A stretch of DNA of 64,000 nt from Sabellastarte sp. h YS-2021 (taxonomy: Eukaryota; Annelida; Polychaeta; Sabellida; Sabellidae), in NCBI GenBank assembly GCA_964017235.1, contig OZ024929.1, positions 28,269,464 through 28,333,463 of the forward strand, read 5' to 3'. Made by a program: the position numbers and the translations under genes. Below, piece after piece: positions 22,498-33,070 of the stretch (positions are counted from its first letter, which is position 1; each line of letters starts with the position of its first letter). The notes beneath the pieces are model-generated. The model made no database searches, had not been told where the DNA came from, and saw only the letters and a program-made list of their open reading frames with translations.

Positions 22498-23740
22498 CAG
22501 TACCAAGTTTTGCAGATGATTAACAGGAAACCACTTAATTGTTGGAGTACCAGAGACAAAGTGTGCCAAACAATTTTGGATATTATTGAGTTGTGTGATA
22601 TTCCTGTATGACAAACTACAAAACAGAGAATTGCAATAATCCAGACGACTACTGACCAATGCATTTGCAACCATGACTGAAACATCAAAGGAGAGAAACC
22701 ATCTGATATGAGGCAAATTGTATAGGTTAGCAAAACAAGATTTGCTAATACAATTGACTTGAATTGTGATGCTAAATTTTGAGTCTAGCAATGCACCCAG
22801 ATTGCAAACAACATCAGTTTGGGCGAGATACTTAAGCCCAAAATATTGACAGGGAAAGAATCCTGTCATTTGTACCATTCGTACAACTAAAGACTTTAAA
22901 CTTTTCAGTATATAATTTAAGCTTCTTTATGATATGAATTTGCAGAATTTTCAGGAGATAGATGGATGAACATCTGGGTGGCATCCACATAAAAATGATA
23001 TTTCACTTCCATATTCTGCAGTCAGGAAACTAAGGCGAGTGGTATTTTGAGAGAACAACAGAGGACCCAGAATAGAAACTCAAGGAACTCCTAAATTTCA
23101 TTTTAAAGTGTCTGAGATTACTGAACCAATTTTCACTGATTGAAGATGATCCAGGAGATATGTTGTAAACTGTCTTAGGACAGTTCCAGTGAAGCCAAAC
23201 CTTGGTGACACAAAGGTGAGTAGTGTGCCATGGTCAGTGGCATCAATAGCGGCTGACAGTTTAAAATAAGACCAGAACCGTGGGCTTACCCTTAGACAGA
23301 GGCATGTGTATCTTGTTCTAAAAACACAGCACAGCAGTTTCAGTTGAGTGTTCAGTTTTGTTGGCTGACTGAAAAATGTTAACAAGATCATTTCAGTCCA
23401 TGTGAGACCTGATTTGTGCAGCAACTATACACTCAACCAACATGGCCGAGAAAATAAGCCCAGATACTTGCCAATAATTCTTGAGATCCTCCTTAGACAA
23501 AGAAGTCTTCTTGATAAGAGGCGTGACAATCTTTAAGAAAAATGCCTAAGGGTTTTAGAAAAACACCATTTTGGAGAGATAAATTGAGTTGTTCGGTTAT
23601 TGATGAAAGGAGAATGTCTATACACCTTTTAAACAGAAATGTAGGCAGGGGTCTATCCCAGTAAACATTTTTAGGTTTTGCAAACGTTTGAAAGTAAAAC
23701 ATTTGATGAAGATTAAAAATGATGTTCACAAAAACCATTT
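22480..23740 (-). pseudogene. Non-LTR retrotransposon (CR1/L2/jockey-like) reverse transcriptase relic
   Basis: On the minus strand, broken frames run in RT order. 23493-23738 carries SITEQLNLSLQNGVF, then DLKNYWQVSGLIFS (about 23490-23400), as in 'LKNYRPVSNL'. 23098-23424 carries LSAAIDATDHGTLL and TGTVLRQFTTYLLDHLQSVK, the catalytic 'LSAAFDTVDH' block with its first Asp region altered. About 23040-22950 holds YHFYVDATQMFIHLSPEN, where the catalytic YxDD is YVDA. 22486-22878 carries NALVSSRLDYCNSLF, the C-terminal 'SRLDYCNSLL' motif. Stops, shifts and a changed active site show it is dead. Confidence 0.85.
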
Positions 23741-24089
23741 ATAATAGAATGCTTTTAAAATGTTTTATCTTTTTAATGATAAATGTTAGAAAAATGTTAT
23801 AAATGAATACAATAATGTCTGTATAATAATGGGGTTAGAGGTCAATTCTTTCCTTGATCTTTTGTCTTTGATTGTTACAGTTACACTTTCCAAAACCTGT
23901 ATCTGTATGTTCAATTTACTTTTAATATACATTCATCTTTATAATCTGAAAAACCTCAGTTTTGAACTTCTAGATTTGTGAAGAATGATTAGATTGATTA
24001 TCCAAAAAAATGTTCCCTTTTTGGGGGGTGGGTCGCTAATATATGTCATGTTGCAGTTTTTGTCAGAAATTGCAAATATTATCTTGGAA
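23741..24089. other. Unassigned sequence
   Basis: Between the LINE relic and the SINE relic. Nothing recognised. Confidence 0.3.
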
Positions 24090-24232
24090 TCTCTAACAGC
24101 TTGGTCACTTTCGGCTTTTATCTGCCACAAGTTCCCTCTGTGGGTTAAAGTCCCACAAATGGCAATCCTGAGGACCTGTCCCAATATGACCCTGGCTGTA
24201 GAATGGGATGTAAAACCCCAACTTTGTCTTTG
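24090..24232 (+). mobile_element. tRNA-derived SINE relic
   Basis: It matches the SINE at 41543-41696 from 'ctgtgggtt.aagtcccaca' through 'gcaatcctgaggacctgtcc', 'caatatgaccctggctg' and 'gtaaaaccccaacttt'. The B box reads GGGTTAAAGTCCC, changed from GGGTTCGAGTCCC; the A-box end is poorly preserved. Confidence 0.75.
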
Positions 24233-24352
24233 ACTTTATCTACCACACAGAATTGAACAGTGTTACAGTGAAAATCTTAACAATACAAACATTTAATGCT
24301 AAAAAGTGTAACATGTCTGCACCATCATCTCAACATTTGGTTCCTTTTACTA

Positions 24353-24584
24353 TGCAGGTGGTCACAAAGATAAATGGTCATAGAGATAAACGGTCTTCAA
24401 ATCTTTCAAACTTAAGTGGTGTAAATCACCAAATCGCACGAACTAAAGAATAACAAAGACTTAAACAATGCCTACCATAACATTTGGTTGGTGCTATATT
24501 GTTTGTGAATCATTTTAACCGTTTTTGTGTCATAATTTCTGAAGACTGTTATCTCTATGACCGTTTGTTGTTGTGACCACCCGT
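24353..24584. mobile_element. MITE-B copy 1 (GGTGGTCAC ends)
   Basis: The left arm (24356-24405) contains GGTGGTCACAAAGATAAA, GGTCATAGAGATAAACGGTC and TTCA; the right arm (24541-24583) is the inverse ending GTGACCACCCGT. TA precedes the left end. A better-kept copy is at 26295-26525. Confidence 0.7.
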
Positions 24585-24904
24585 GATTTTTCTCTTTTCA
24601 TGTCTGTCACTGGTACATGACAAATGATGTGTGGAATATAAGCGGTCATTTATTTTTATAGAATGGAAAAAATAAAATCTTAAGAAAGACACGCATTTTT
24701 GCTTTTGACTGAAAAAAAATGGGCTGAGTGCTGTACTTCACCTTCGTTTTTTTTTTTTATGTTTCAGAATGTTCCAATATATTTCTTTATCGCCCTTAAA
24801 AACTTTGGAAAGTATAATATGTCACTTTATACTGAATTACAGTTACTGAAAGCCGAGGAAATGGTTTTAGTTAAACTAACGAGCAAATTTAATGATCAGC
24901 TCAA
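24585..24904. other. Unassigned sequence
   Basis: No gene or repeat recognised; the 75-codon frame at 24699-24926 has no domain. Confidence 0.3.
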
Positions 24905-24910
24905 TAGATT

Positions 24911-25428
24911 AAAGGTATTCGCATAGGCGGTGATACCGGTATGATCATCTAACCACTGATGAATCCTATCCCACCTACTGCCTGGCTTCTTAACTTGGCA
25001 CACGCCATAAATTGGCACAAAACGGAAGCTAAAATATTACTTATTATTCTTTTTTTATCGCCCACACTCGTGGATTTCCATATACCAAATAAGGAAATTA
25101 AAATGATGATAGAAATAATTAAAATATCTTCGGCAATTCCCGTATGCAAATTGTGCCAATTTGAGGCGCTGATTTCATGTAGAAATTATATTATCGCTCA
25201 TTAAAAACGTGAATAAAATGTTTATTTTATTGATTTTATGTCAGTAAAATGCTTTTATAAGTTGCGCTTGTGTCAATACATATTTCAATAAAAAGAAATA
25301 GACGAAACTACACTCCAAACGATCAAAATTAAGCTTTTTGTGTCCAAGGTATGCCAATTTATGGCGCAAGGCAGTAGAGATTAAAGGTATTCGCATAGGC
25401 GGTGATACCGGTATGATCATCTAACCAG
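24911..25428. repeat. 46-bp direct repeats flanking a TIR-like insert
   Basis: ATTAAAGGTATTCGCATAGG, continuing through GCGGTGATACCGGTATGATC to 'atctaacca', occurs at 24910-24955 and again at about 25380-25427. The sequence between has inverted ends: CTACTGCCT..GCCATAAATTGGCA on the left (about 24976-25018) and TGCCAATTTATGGCGCAAGG and 'cagtag' on the right (about 25353-25378). Confidence 0.6.
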
Positions 25429-26345
25429 CCTTTCTATTTGTAAAATACTGTCAGGAAACCCCCTCAAAGAACTGCCGTGTCCGCGCATATTTGCTCATTA
25501 ATATTAATGAGGCAAGTCCGTGGACAGGAAATGCACTGGTAGTTCTCATCTTAAACCAGCCTTGTAAAATATTGTCAGGAAACCCCCTCAAAGAACTGCC
25601 GTGTCCGCGCATATTTGCTCATTAATATTAATGAGGCAAGTCCGTGAACAGGAAATGCACTGGGCACTGGTAGTTCTCATCTTAAACCAGCCTTTCTATT
25701 TGTAAAATATTGTCAGGAAACACCCCCCCCCCCTCCCACCACCACCACCACCCCACCCCCACCCCCCCCACCCCCCAAAGAACATATATTTGCTCATTAA
25801 TATTAATGAGGCAGGTCCGTGGACAGGAAATATGCTGTTAGTTTTCATCTAAAATATTATTAACCGCGAATCTTCCAAATATTAACCGCGTATCTTCCAA
25901 TATTGACCGCGTATCTTCCTGACCGCTTATATTCCGGACACCAAATAAATGGAATAGCTGCTTTCAGCTACAAGGTATACACGGGTGGTCATGAAGATAA
26001 ACAGTCCGTGGACAGGAAATATGCTGTTAGTTTTCATCTAAAATATTATTAAAATATTATCAGGAAACATCCCCCACCCCCACCCACCCCCAAAGAACAT
26101 ATATTTGCTCATTAATATTAATGAGGCAGGTCCGTGGACAGGAAATATGCTGTTAGTTTTCATCTAAAATATTATTAACCGCGAATCTTCCAAATATTAA
26201 CCGCGTATCTTCCAATATTGACCGCGTATCTTCCTGACCGCGTATATTCCGGACACCAAATAAATGGAATAGCTGCTTTCAGCTACAAGGTATACACGGG
26301 TGGTGATGAAGATAAACAGTCATAGAGATAAACGGTCTTTAGAAT
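25429..26345 (+). repeat. Complex tandem repeat block
   Basis: Three to five copies of a segment containing the palindrome GCTCATTAATATTAATGAGG, followed by 'ca(a/g)gtccgtggacaggaaat', occur at about 25490, 25618, 25793 and 26108. A 315-bp unit (from 'taaccgcgaatcttcc' at 25861 to the 'gataaaca' at about 26005) repeats at 26176. Within it GACCGCGTATCTTCC-type motifs repeat three or four times. It includes a C-rich tract at 25722-25780. Confidence 0.7.
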
Positions 26346-26525
26346 TGTTCAAATCTAAGTGGTGTAAACAATAAATCACACAAACTAAATAAGAAAATAC
26401 AATCAAAGTAAGCTTATCAAGACATCTGGTATTTGGTTTGTGTTGTGCTGCTCTTTAGACTACTTATATTTGAAGAATTCTGAAGACCGTTTATCTCTAT
26501 GACCGTTTATCTTCGTGCCCACCCG
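26295..26525. mobile_element. MITE-B copy 2, 231 bp
   Basis: The ends CACGGGTGGTGATGAAGATAA and CTTCGTGCCCACCCG are inverse with few changes; TA flanks both sides (26293-26294, 26526-26527). The internal arm GGTCATAGAGATAAACGGTC pairs with GACCGTTTATCTCTATGACC. Related to 24353-24584 and, by its outer 10 bp, to 28018-28262. Confidence 0.8.
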
Positions 26526-26545
26526 TATGCCGAAAGTTCATAACA

Positions 26546-26664
26546 AAAACTCTTTAATATTGTCATAAAATGCAGGTGATGAACTTCACTGGGGTGACGA
26601 ACTTCAATGGCTGAGCAGTACTGAAGTTCGTCACCTGCATTTTATGACAATATTAAAGAGTTTT
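26546..26664. repeat. 43-bp-arm foldback with 33-bp loop
   Basis: The left arm 26546-26588 begins AAAACTCTTTAATATTGTCA; the right arm 26622-26664 is its inverse with one mismatch (GATGAA against GACGAA). The loop repeats the arm motif 'ggtgacgaacttca' in direct orientation. A further copy of that motif is at 26982-26996. No flanking duplication is obvious. Confidence 0.8.
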
Positions 26665-26725
26665 ACTGTCCAGTTATGGCATATATATATACCTTGCCAT
26701 TGGAAGAAGCTATTCCATTTATTTA

Positions 26726-26942
26726 GTGGTGGTGGACCAGTTCACGCCCGGGTACCAATTCACGCCCACCCTCAATTTTCTTGAAGATTTATAATTTTTC
26801 ATAGAGAAGATGTTTACCACATTATAGATAATCATCAAATTGATCATATACATTTGTAATTTATTGTTTAACTGTGATTGTTTTGGATAAATTTAGGGGT
26901 GGGCGTGAATTGGTACCTGGGCATGAACTGGTCCACCACCAC
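26726..26942. mobile_element. MITE-A copy 2, 217 bp
   Basis: Same TIRs and same length as 20418-20634, interior reversed. TA flanks at 26724-26725 and 26943-26944. The right TIR differs at two positions ('ggtacctgggcatgaac'). Confidence 0.85.
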
Positions 26943-26944
26943 TA

Positions 26945-27902
26945 AATGTGAATATTGCCTGTCCTTGAGCGTTTTTACGGCAGGTGACGAACTTCACTGG
27001 GGTGACGAAATTCACTGGCCAACCAGTACTGTACTGTACAAGACCAATCCTCGAACTACCGGTTACCGTGCGCCTAACAGAAAAAGTAAAATTGAGCAAA
27101 GAATTAACCCCACATACTTCAGTTTGCTTAAGTATCACAAATTGTCAATATATCTCTTTGAAGGCCTTACGGAATTTGTACATGAAAGAAACTTTGTACT
27201 TACTTGAAGTTGTTATAATAATGTGTTAACTGATGTTTAATCATGCTTATTTTAGTCTGTAACTGGTGCTTGATATGTATTTGCTCTATTATTTTGTAAC
27301 GGTTGGAGTGGAGATGGTTTATTTGGTAGTGTACGTGTAGTGATTTATAATTTATTATCTAATTTAAATCTTTATTCGGACCATTTATTGGTTAATTTAT
27401 TGACATTACTTATTTTGCCACTGAACAGTTTTATTGCATTTGTTATAAAGTATATATTTGACTGGTGTTTTTTCCCTGGTTTCCAGAGTGGATTGCTCCA
27501 GCGTTTTTTTGCCACTTTACTGCCAAGTACTGCGAGTAAATAAACGTAGTTAAGAATTCCTGCTGTTTTCCTTCTCCGCCTCCGCTCATCACCTTTAGTT
27601 AAGATTGGCCATTTCGACAATAAATTAATATGACAATAAAAATCTTTACATTGCACAGTAATAGGTAAGTGCCCTCTCTAGTGAAAACACATATGACCAA
27701 TTTTGAGGATGACAGTTTTATAAAATACCTGTTTCTATCAAATTTCTCAGCACAAACCAGAAAAAAATAACATGATTTATGTTTGGCACATGAACTTCAC
27801 AGATTGTGACAAAAATTGGTCTATTAACACATGATAAACAAAGACTCAACTGGTGTACAATAATAAGAAGTGCACGATAATAGAAAATGTGATGAAATAT
27901 CA
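26945..27902. other. Unassigned sequence with possible transcript end
   Basis: No protein domain found on either strand. A pyrimidine tract and AG (TTTTTTCCCTGGTTTCCAG, ending 27486) precedes a short open stretch that stops at 27538-27540, with AATAAA at 27538-27543 and 27619-27624. This looks like a terminal exon or the end of a retroposed sequence, but I cannot assign it. Confidence 0.25.
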
Positions 27903-28015
27903 CTAGTGGCATTCTACCAGTGAACGCCCATGTTGTGATTAATATTGTGAATTTAAGTTATATGAATAGCTTTATATTATGTTCTTCTATGACCAAACTG
28001 TCGAATGATATGTGT
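27903..28015 (+). repeat. Diverged repeat, related to 1636-1745
   Basis: Second copy of the family described at 1636-1745; the block 'gtgaacgcccatg' is best conserved. Confidence 0.5.
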
Positions 28016-28017
28016 TA

Positions 28018-28262
28018 CATGGGTGATCACAATTATGCCCGGGTCATAATTGTGTCCTTTAATTTTTTACTGAACATGAATATACTTGGTTTGGGTGTTT
28101 GGTTCATTTTTAAAATTTTAATGAAATAAAATTAATCTCAAGGGGAATAATTTGAAAAAAAAATTAAATTAAAAAAAAAAAATTCTTGTTGCAACCTTTT
28201 AAAAATAACCCCCATGAAAATCAGACATTATTATGAACTGGACACAATTTTGACCACCCGTG
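28018..28262. mobile_element. MITE-C, 245 bp, CACGGGTGG-type ends
   Basis: The left end CATGGGTGATCACAATTATG and right end GGACACAATTTTGACCACCC, GTG are inverse with changes. TA flanks both (28016-28017, 28263-28264). Interior is AT-rich. Its outer ends resemble MITE-B. Confidence 0.65.
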
Positions 28263-28539
28263 TATAATTAATTATTGAAGTATATTTTGTAACATTTTGT
28301 TGTATCAGTCCCTAACTTTGCTTCAAAGTTTTATATTTTAATAAATAATTTCTATTACCGGTCGTTTTACCGCAAAGCGGAAATACTGGTGAATGCCCAT
28401 TTTCAATGTTTTGTAAACAAATAGAAGCCACAGTCACTAGGAACCATCATGTGTCGGCGATAATGGAGGAATATAATTCAAAATATATGGAGGAGTTCTG
28501 TCATTATCACCAAAGCACGATTGTCCCAAGCTACTGCGC

Positions 28540-29010
28540 ATCCTGCCTTGCTACCAGTTAAGGCCGGGTACCAATTATTGCCAGATAGAACCCAAATAGA
28601 CATCACTTAACCAAAAGTGGCATCCAAAGTCTAGCAAATAAGGAAAAACTATTTCCAAAGTGAATAGAACAAATACATAACAAAAAGCTTTCAAAATATG
28701 TAGTCATTACTGAGATATGAACATTTTATTTATTGGTGGCGATAATTTGTACCCTGCGATAATTATTAGCAAGGCAGTACTGCTGGGTACCAAGTATTGC
28801 TAGGTAGAATTGAACCATACATAACTTGGCAAACAATTCCTCACTAAATCATTTTAAGTAATGTAGAACTGTTTCCAAAGTGAATGGAAGAAATCCTCAA
28901 CCAAAGGTTTTCAGAATATGTGGCCATTACTGAAATATAAACATTTGATTTACTGGTGGCAGTGACTGGTACCCAGTGATAATTGATAGCAAGGCAGTAG
29001 AACTTGTGAA
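28540..29010. mobile_element. MITE-D with CTGCCTTGCTA ends and an internal ~235-bp duplication
   Basis: The left end (28544-28583) CTGCCTTGCTACCAGTTA..GGGTACCAATTATTGCCA and the right end (28965-29004) TGGCAGTGACTGGTACCC..GATAGCAAGGCAG are inverse with changes. Two half-length units share 'ctatttccaaagtgaat..aa', 'ttcaaaatatgt' and 'gccattactgaaatat' blocks. The internal boundary at about 28770 also carries the GGCAGTACTGCTGGGTACCA end motif, so this may be two elements side by side. Confidence 0.6.
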
Positions 29011-29590
29011 CACGGCAACTCGCAACCTTTGCTTCGCTACCACAACTCACTACCAATTAATAAATATCCCTATACATTTCTGGTCTTACATATTTTAGTC
29101 CATTTTCATTGTTGTATCAGTCCCTAACTTTTTAATATTAAACTTTTAAAAAAATGTTGTTCAATTCACAAGAAAAAATATAATATGATAAAAAGTTTAA
29201 TTTGTTTATTTTTTTAGTCAAATCAAGTCACAGACTTGTACAACTCATTAATATTCATGTGCAGGGTTCGCGATTACGCCGTCCGAGTATGTTAAACACG
29301 CGGTATTTCAGATTTGGACGCACATTTCGGTTGTCAGTGCATCCGTCGGGACACGATTTTTATGAACAAAATATTTCTGCTTTAGATGGGAATTTTAGTT
29401 GGCAAGGAGTGTAGATATGCACACAATATATATAACACTGAAGATAAGCTTTATATTTTAAAATTAAATGGTTTCGAGCGAGTTCCTGGCAAGTTGTTTA
29501 TGTCCACCATTGTTAAGCGAGATTTCATGCGTGATGAGATTCTTCCAAAACAGCCAGTCAGTGCTGGTGTCGTACGCTAGCAAATCTACT
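29011..29590. other. Unassigned sequence with two short overlapping + frames
   Basis: Frames at 29202-29414 and 29386-29580 overlap and are not repetitive, but show no domain, no convincing splice sites and no similarity I recognise. Confidence 0.25.
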
Positions 29591-29759
29591 CAAAACGTTA
29601 TATATCAAAACAAAGCCTGATCTCTGCACAGAAAATAATCGAAACAACAAGCCAGGATGATAAACTTTCATGGGAGATGAACTATACTAAATCTTGGAAA
29701 CTCTTGATATTTAATAAATTTAAAGTGTAATACTGCGCAAGATTTTACAACTGCCAATT

Positions 29760-30239
29760 CATTTTCAACATGTATAATGGAAAGAAAATGTAAAATATCT
29801 GAAACAAACACCAAATCTGAAGAAATTGCTAAACTTATTCCATATTTTTGTGCATTTGCAACCTTCTATATTGATTTTGTAGTAAATACGCAATGGCACT
29901 TCATAACCTCTCACTTGTTAACCCGTATAATGGAAGGAAAACTCAAAATATTGCAAACAAAATAAAAATCTGAAGAGATTATACACTTTTATAATATAGT
30001 TTGTGTATTTTTGATGCAGACCCATCCCTATTTCAAATCAGTTTCAACTTTAACTTTATTTTTATCAATTTAAGTTTTTAACTGGCAAGAAGTCATAATA
30101 TATAATTAAAGATTGGTCAGTGGCCCCAATGTCTTGGTATTGAAATTATTTTACTGAAGTACTATGACAAAAACTTTACAACCACTATCTCACTAGAAAA
30201 TACATGTAACTGAAGGAAAACTTAAAATAGCACCCAAAA
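29760..30239 (+). repeat. Degenerate tandem repeat, about 160 bp period
   Basis: 'gtataatggaaagaaaatgt' near 29770, 'gtataatggaaggaaaactc' near 29928 and a weaker copy near 30200 ('aactgaaggaaaactt') lie in similar surroundings ('aaatctgaagaaatt', 'aaatctgaagagatt'). Confidence 0.45.
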
Positions 30240-31132
30240 CAGGCCTGGGGCGAGTACAAGTACTTGGTACTTGTACTTAAATACTCATTTTCAAGTACTT
30301 GTACTTGACAGCTGAAAATTAAAAGTACTTGCAATTGTACTTGGCTAAAATATCCCAAGTATTTTTCAATTAAGTTTAGCAAATAAAATAATGGAGCAGC
30401 TTTTAGCTCATCAGTGTTCATTGAATGATTGTTTTAAATTGTATATCTCAATAAATAATTAATTATGTCCACCCCTCTGAAGGGTTGGACATATTTTTGC
30501 TTTTTCCGGCGTCCACCGTCCGTCGTCGTGCTTGGTTTCCGGTCATTTCAAGGAAAAGTATTTATCCTATCTTTACCAAATTTGGTATGGGGGTTTATTC
30601 GGTTAATAGCTTGTATGGAATTGCTTTTGGTGAAGATAGCTATATAGCTAACTGAGTAGTAGCTACTTAGCTACTTTTGTGTACTTCTTTTGTTTCCGGG
30701 CATTTCAAGGAAAAATATTTGACATATCTTTACCAAATTTGGTATGAGCAATAGTTAGGTCAATAGCTTGCTTGGGATTGCTTTTAGTGATAATAGCTGT
30801 ATAACTGACTGAGTAATAGCTACTTAGCTACTATGAGTAGCTTTTTTATTTGAAGCATTTTAAAGGAAAAGTATTTCACCTATGTTCACAAAATTTGGGA
30901 TGGAGGATTATTGGATCAGTAGCTTGCTTGGGATTGCTTTTGGTGATAATACCTGTATAGCTAACTGAGTAATAGCTACTGTGCTATATAGCTATTATGC
31001 TATTTGAGTTGACTTTTTTTCTGGACATTTTAATGAAACAATGTTTTCTATCTTCACAAAAATTTATATGAAGGATAATTGGGTCAATAGTTTGGCCAGG
31101 ATAGCTTTTGGTCGATGATAGCTTTGTAGCTA

Positions 31133-31857
31133 CTGTATAAGTGTTTTTTTTCGCGAGGAATTAATTTTCGCTATATTCGCGAGTAACTACTAAACGCGAA
31201 AATAAATTCTCGCTAATATTTATGTATTCTTAAGGTCATCATATGTACAGATAATGTGAATACTGGTACATGTATTTATATGCAGGAGGTAGCCTTTCAG
31301 TTTATCAGTACATGAAAAATCTAAGGGGTTTAATTCAGTTGTGATGTTTGCTGCTGTTACATTACTACTCTAATCCACTTTCTCAAACTCATTTTGAAAT
31401 AAATACAGAAATATAGACTAATTTTATTTCATCATGTGAACTCTGAAATTTTCAGGGTTTAAAACACAAAAATTGGTTTCTTTGTTTTTTTTTTATAAAA
31501 GAAATCACTTTTTAAATTGCCCCTAATATTTCTGCACAACTACATTCAAGCGGCTAAGAAAGATTAGCAATATACAAGGGGGAGTTTTGATCCTCACTTT
31601 ATACATGGACATAAATTGCACTTCTAAATTACACTGAGCCACTAGTTTCTCTTTTGTGTGATAAAGAAATGGGGTTAAGTGGGTATTTGGATATGATTGC
31701 ATGTACTTGAAGTGCACAAGTCAATTGTGAGTGAGTATATTTACTGTTATTGTTGGCGATAATGGAACATCTTTAACCGCGGAAATTAATTCCGCTAAAC
31801 AAGGCTTCTGTGTCAATTCGCGAACTTAAGTACCCGCGAAAATAACCACTTATACAG
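31133..31857. mobile_element. MITE-E, 725 bp, CTGTATAAGTG ends, TA target
   Basis: Left CTGTATAAGTGTTTTTTTTC and right AATAACCACTTATACAG are inverse; 'cgcga' and 'gcgaaaat' motifs continue in both arms. TA flanks both sides (31131-31132, 31858-31859). Removing it with one TA restores 'gtagctatctgagtaatagc', which matches the surrounding HINE-4 array. Confidence 0.85.
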
Positions 31858-32199
31858 TATCTGAGTAATAGCTGCTTTACTACTTTGGGCCTACTCTGAA
31901 TTGCATTTCTGTTTTCACTCTTTTAAAGAAAACATGTTTAACAAATTTAGCACATGTATGCAGTAACCCTGGGAAAATATTTTGAATATGGTGTCATTGC
32001 ATTTCAACCTATCAGAGAAGTCACATGACCAAAAACATGTTTTTGAAAGGGGTGTGGTTGTCCGGATGATAACTTAAAAAGTGCTTCACCTATTGACATG
32101 AAATTTGGCAAGTGGGTTCATTATGTGGATGTCTGGAATCATAAACTTTTGGAAGTGATCCAATACAAAATGGCCGACTCATTAACAATTAACTAAATG

Positions 32200-33070
32200 G
32201 CACGATTTTTCTTAACACTGAAAATGAAAAATCTTTAATTTTTCGGAAATGGTGCAAGATAGAGCGATTTCGACAATTTTTTTGATTCCCAGGGTACCTG
32301 CAGAGTGTACTGGCAACTTTTCCCCAAAATCACTTTCCCGCCACTTTTGGCGGCCATCTTGAATTTCTGCGTAAAACGCAAAAACACTTATCTCAGAAAC
32401 GGTGTGAGATAGTGATTTCGACAAACTTTTTGACCTGCAGAGTCTACTGGCAACTTTTCTAAAAAAATCGCTTTCCCACCATTTTTGGTGGCCATCTTGA
32501 ATTTCTGCATAAAATGCAAAAATGCATTTATCTTGGAAATGGAGCGAGATAGAGCGATTTCAAAGAAAGTTTTAACCCGCAGGGTATCTGCAGAGTGTAG
32601 TGGCGACATTTCACAAAAATAGCTTTTCTGCCATTTTTGGCGGCCATCTTGAATTTCTGCGTAAAATGCAAAAACAGATTTATCTTGGGAACAGTGCAAG
32701 ATCTTGAGTTTCTGTGTAAAAATGAAAAAAAAAATACATATTCATCTACTGGGAACTTTTCCCAAAAATTGTTTTCCTGCCACAAGCAAATTTTGAACCC
32801 TGTGGGTACTACAGAAGTTACATGTAGTGTCTCTGAAAAATGTTGAATTTCTCAAATTTTGGCCGCCATCTTGAATTTTGGTGGAAATTGAAAATGTCGT
32901 TTGTCTTGAAACACGTAAGGGATAGAGCAATTTCAAGCTAATTTTTGACCAGTCGGATATTAGAGATCTTTGGTATGTTGCCTCTGAAAAATGTCAAATT
33001 TCTTTAATTTCGCACACCGTCTTCAATTTTGTTTGAAATCGAAAATGTTGCTTATCTCAAAAACCTATAG
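32200..33070 (+). repeat. ~157-bp satellite array ('cggccatcttgaatttctg')
   Basis: Five to six diverging units, each with 'gagatagagcgatttcg', 'tttttgacc.gcagggtatctgcagagt' and 'ggcggccatcttgaattt'. The same unit type occurs in HINE-2 at 49620-50110, 52970-53760 and 59610-59980. Confidence 0.8.

Noticed and set aside
22377-22733. 118-codon minus-strand frame
   Set aside because: It is the wrong frame over the LINE reverse-transcriptase relic, whose real motif (SRLDYCNSLF) is in the overlapping frame.
27486-27660. Terminal exon with poly(A) signals
   Set aside because: An acceptor-like site and AATAAA motifs are present but in AT-rich DNA, with no recognisable peptide or upstream exon; kept only as a note.
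29202-29580. Two overlapping + frames
   Set aside because: Different frames, no domain, surrounded by MITEs. A protein search could rescue them; by eye they are unsupported.
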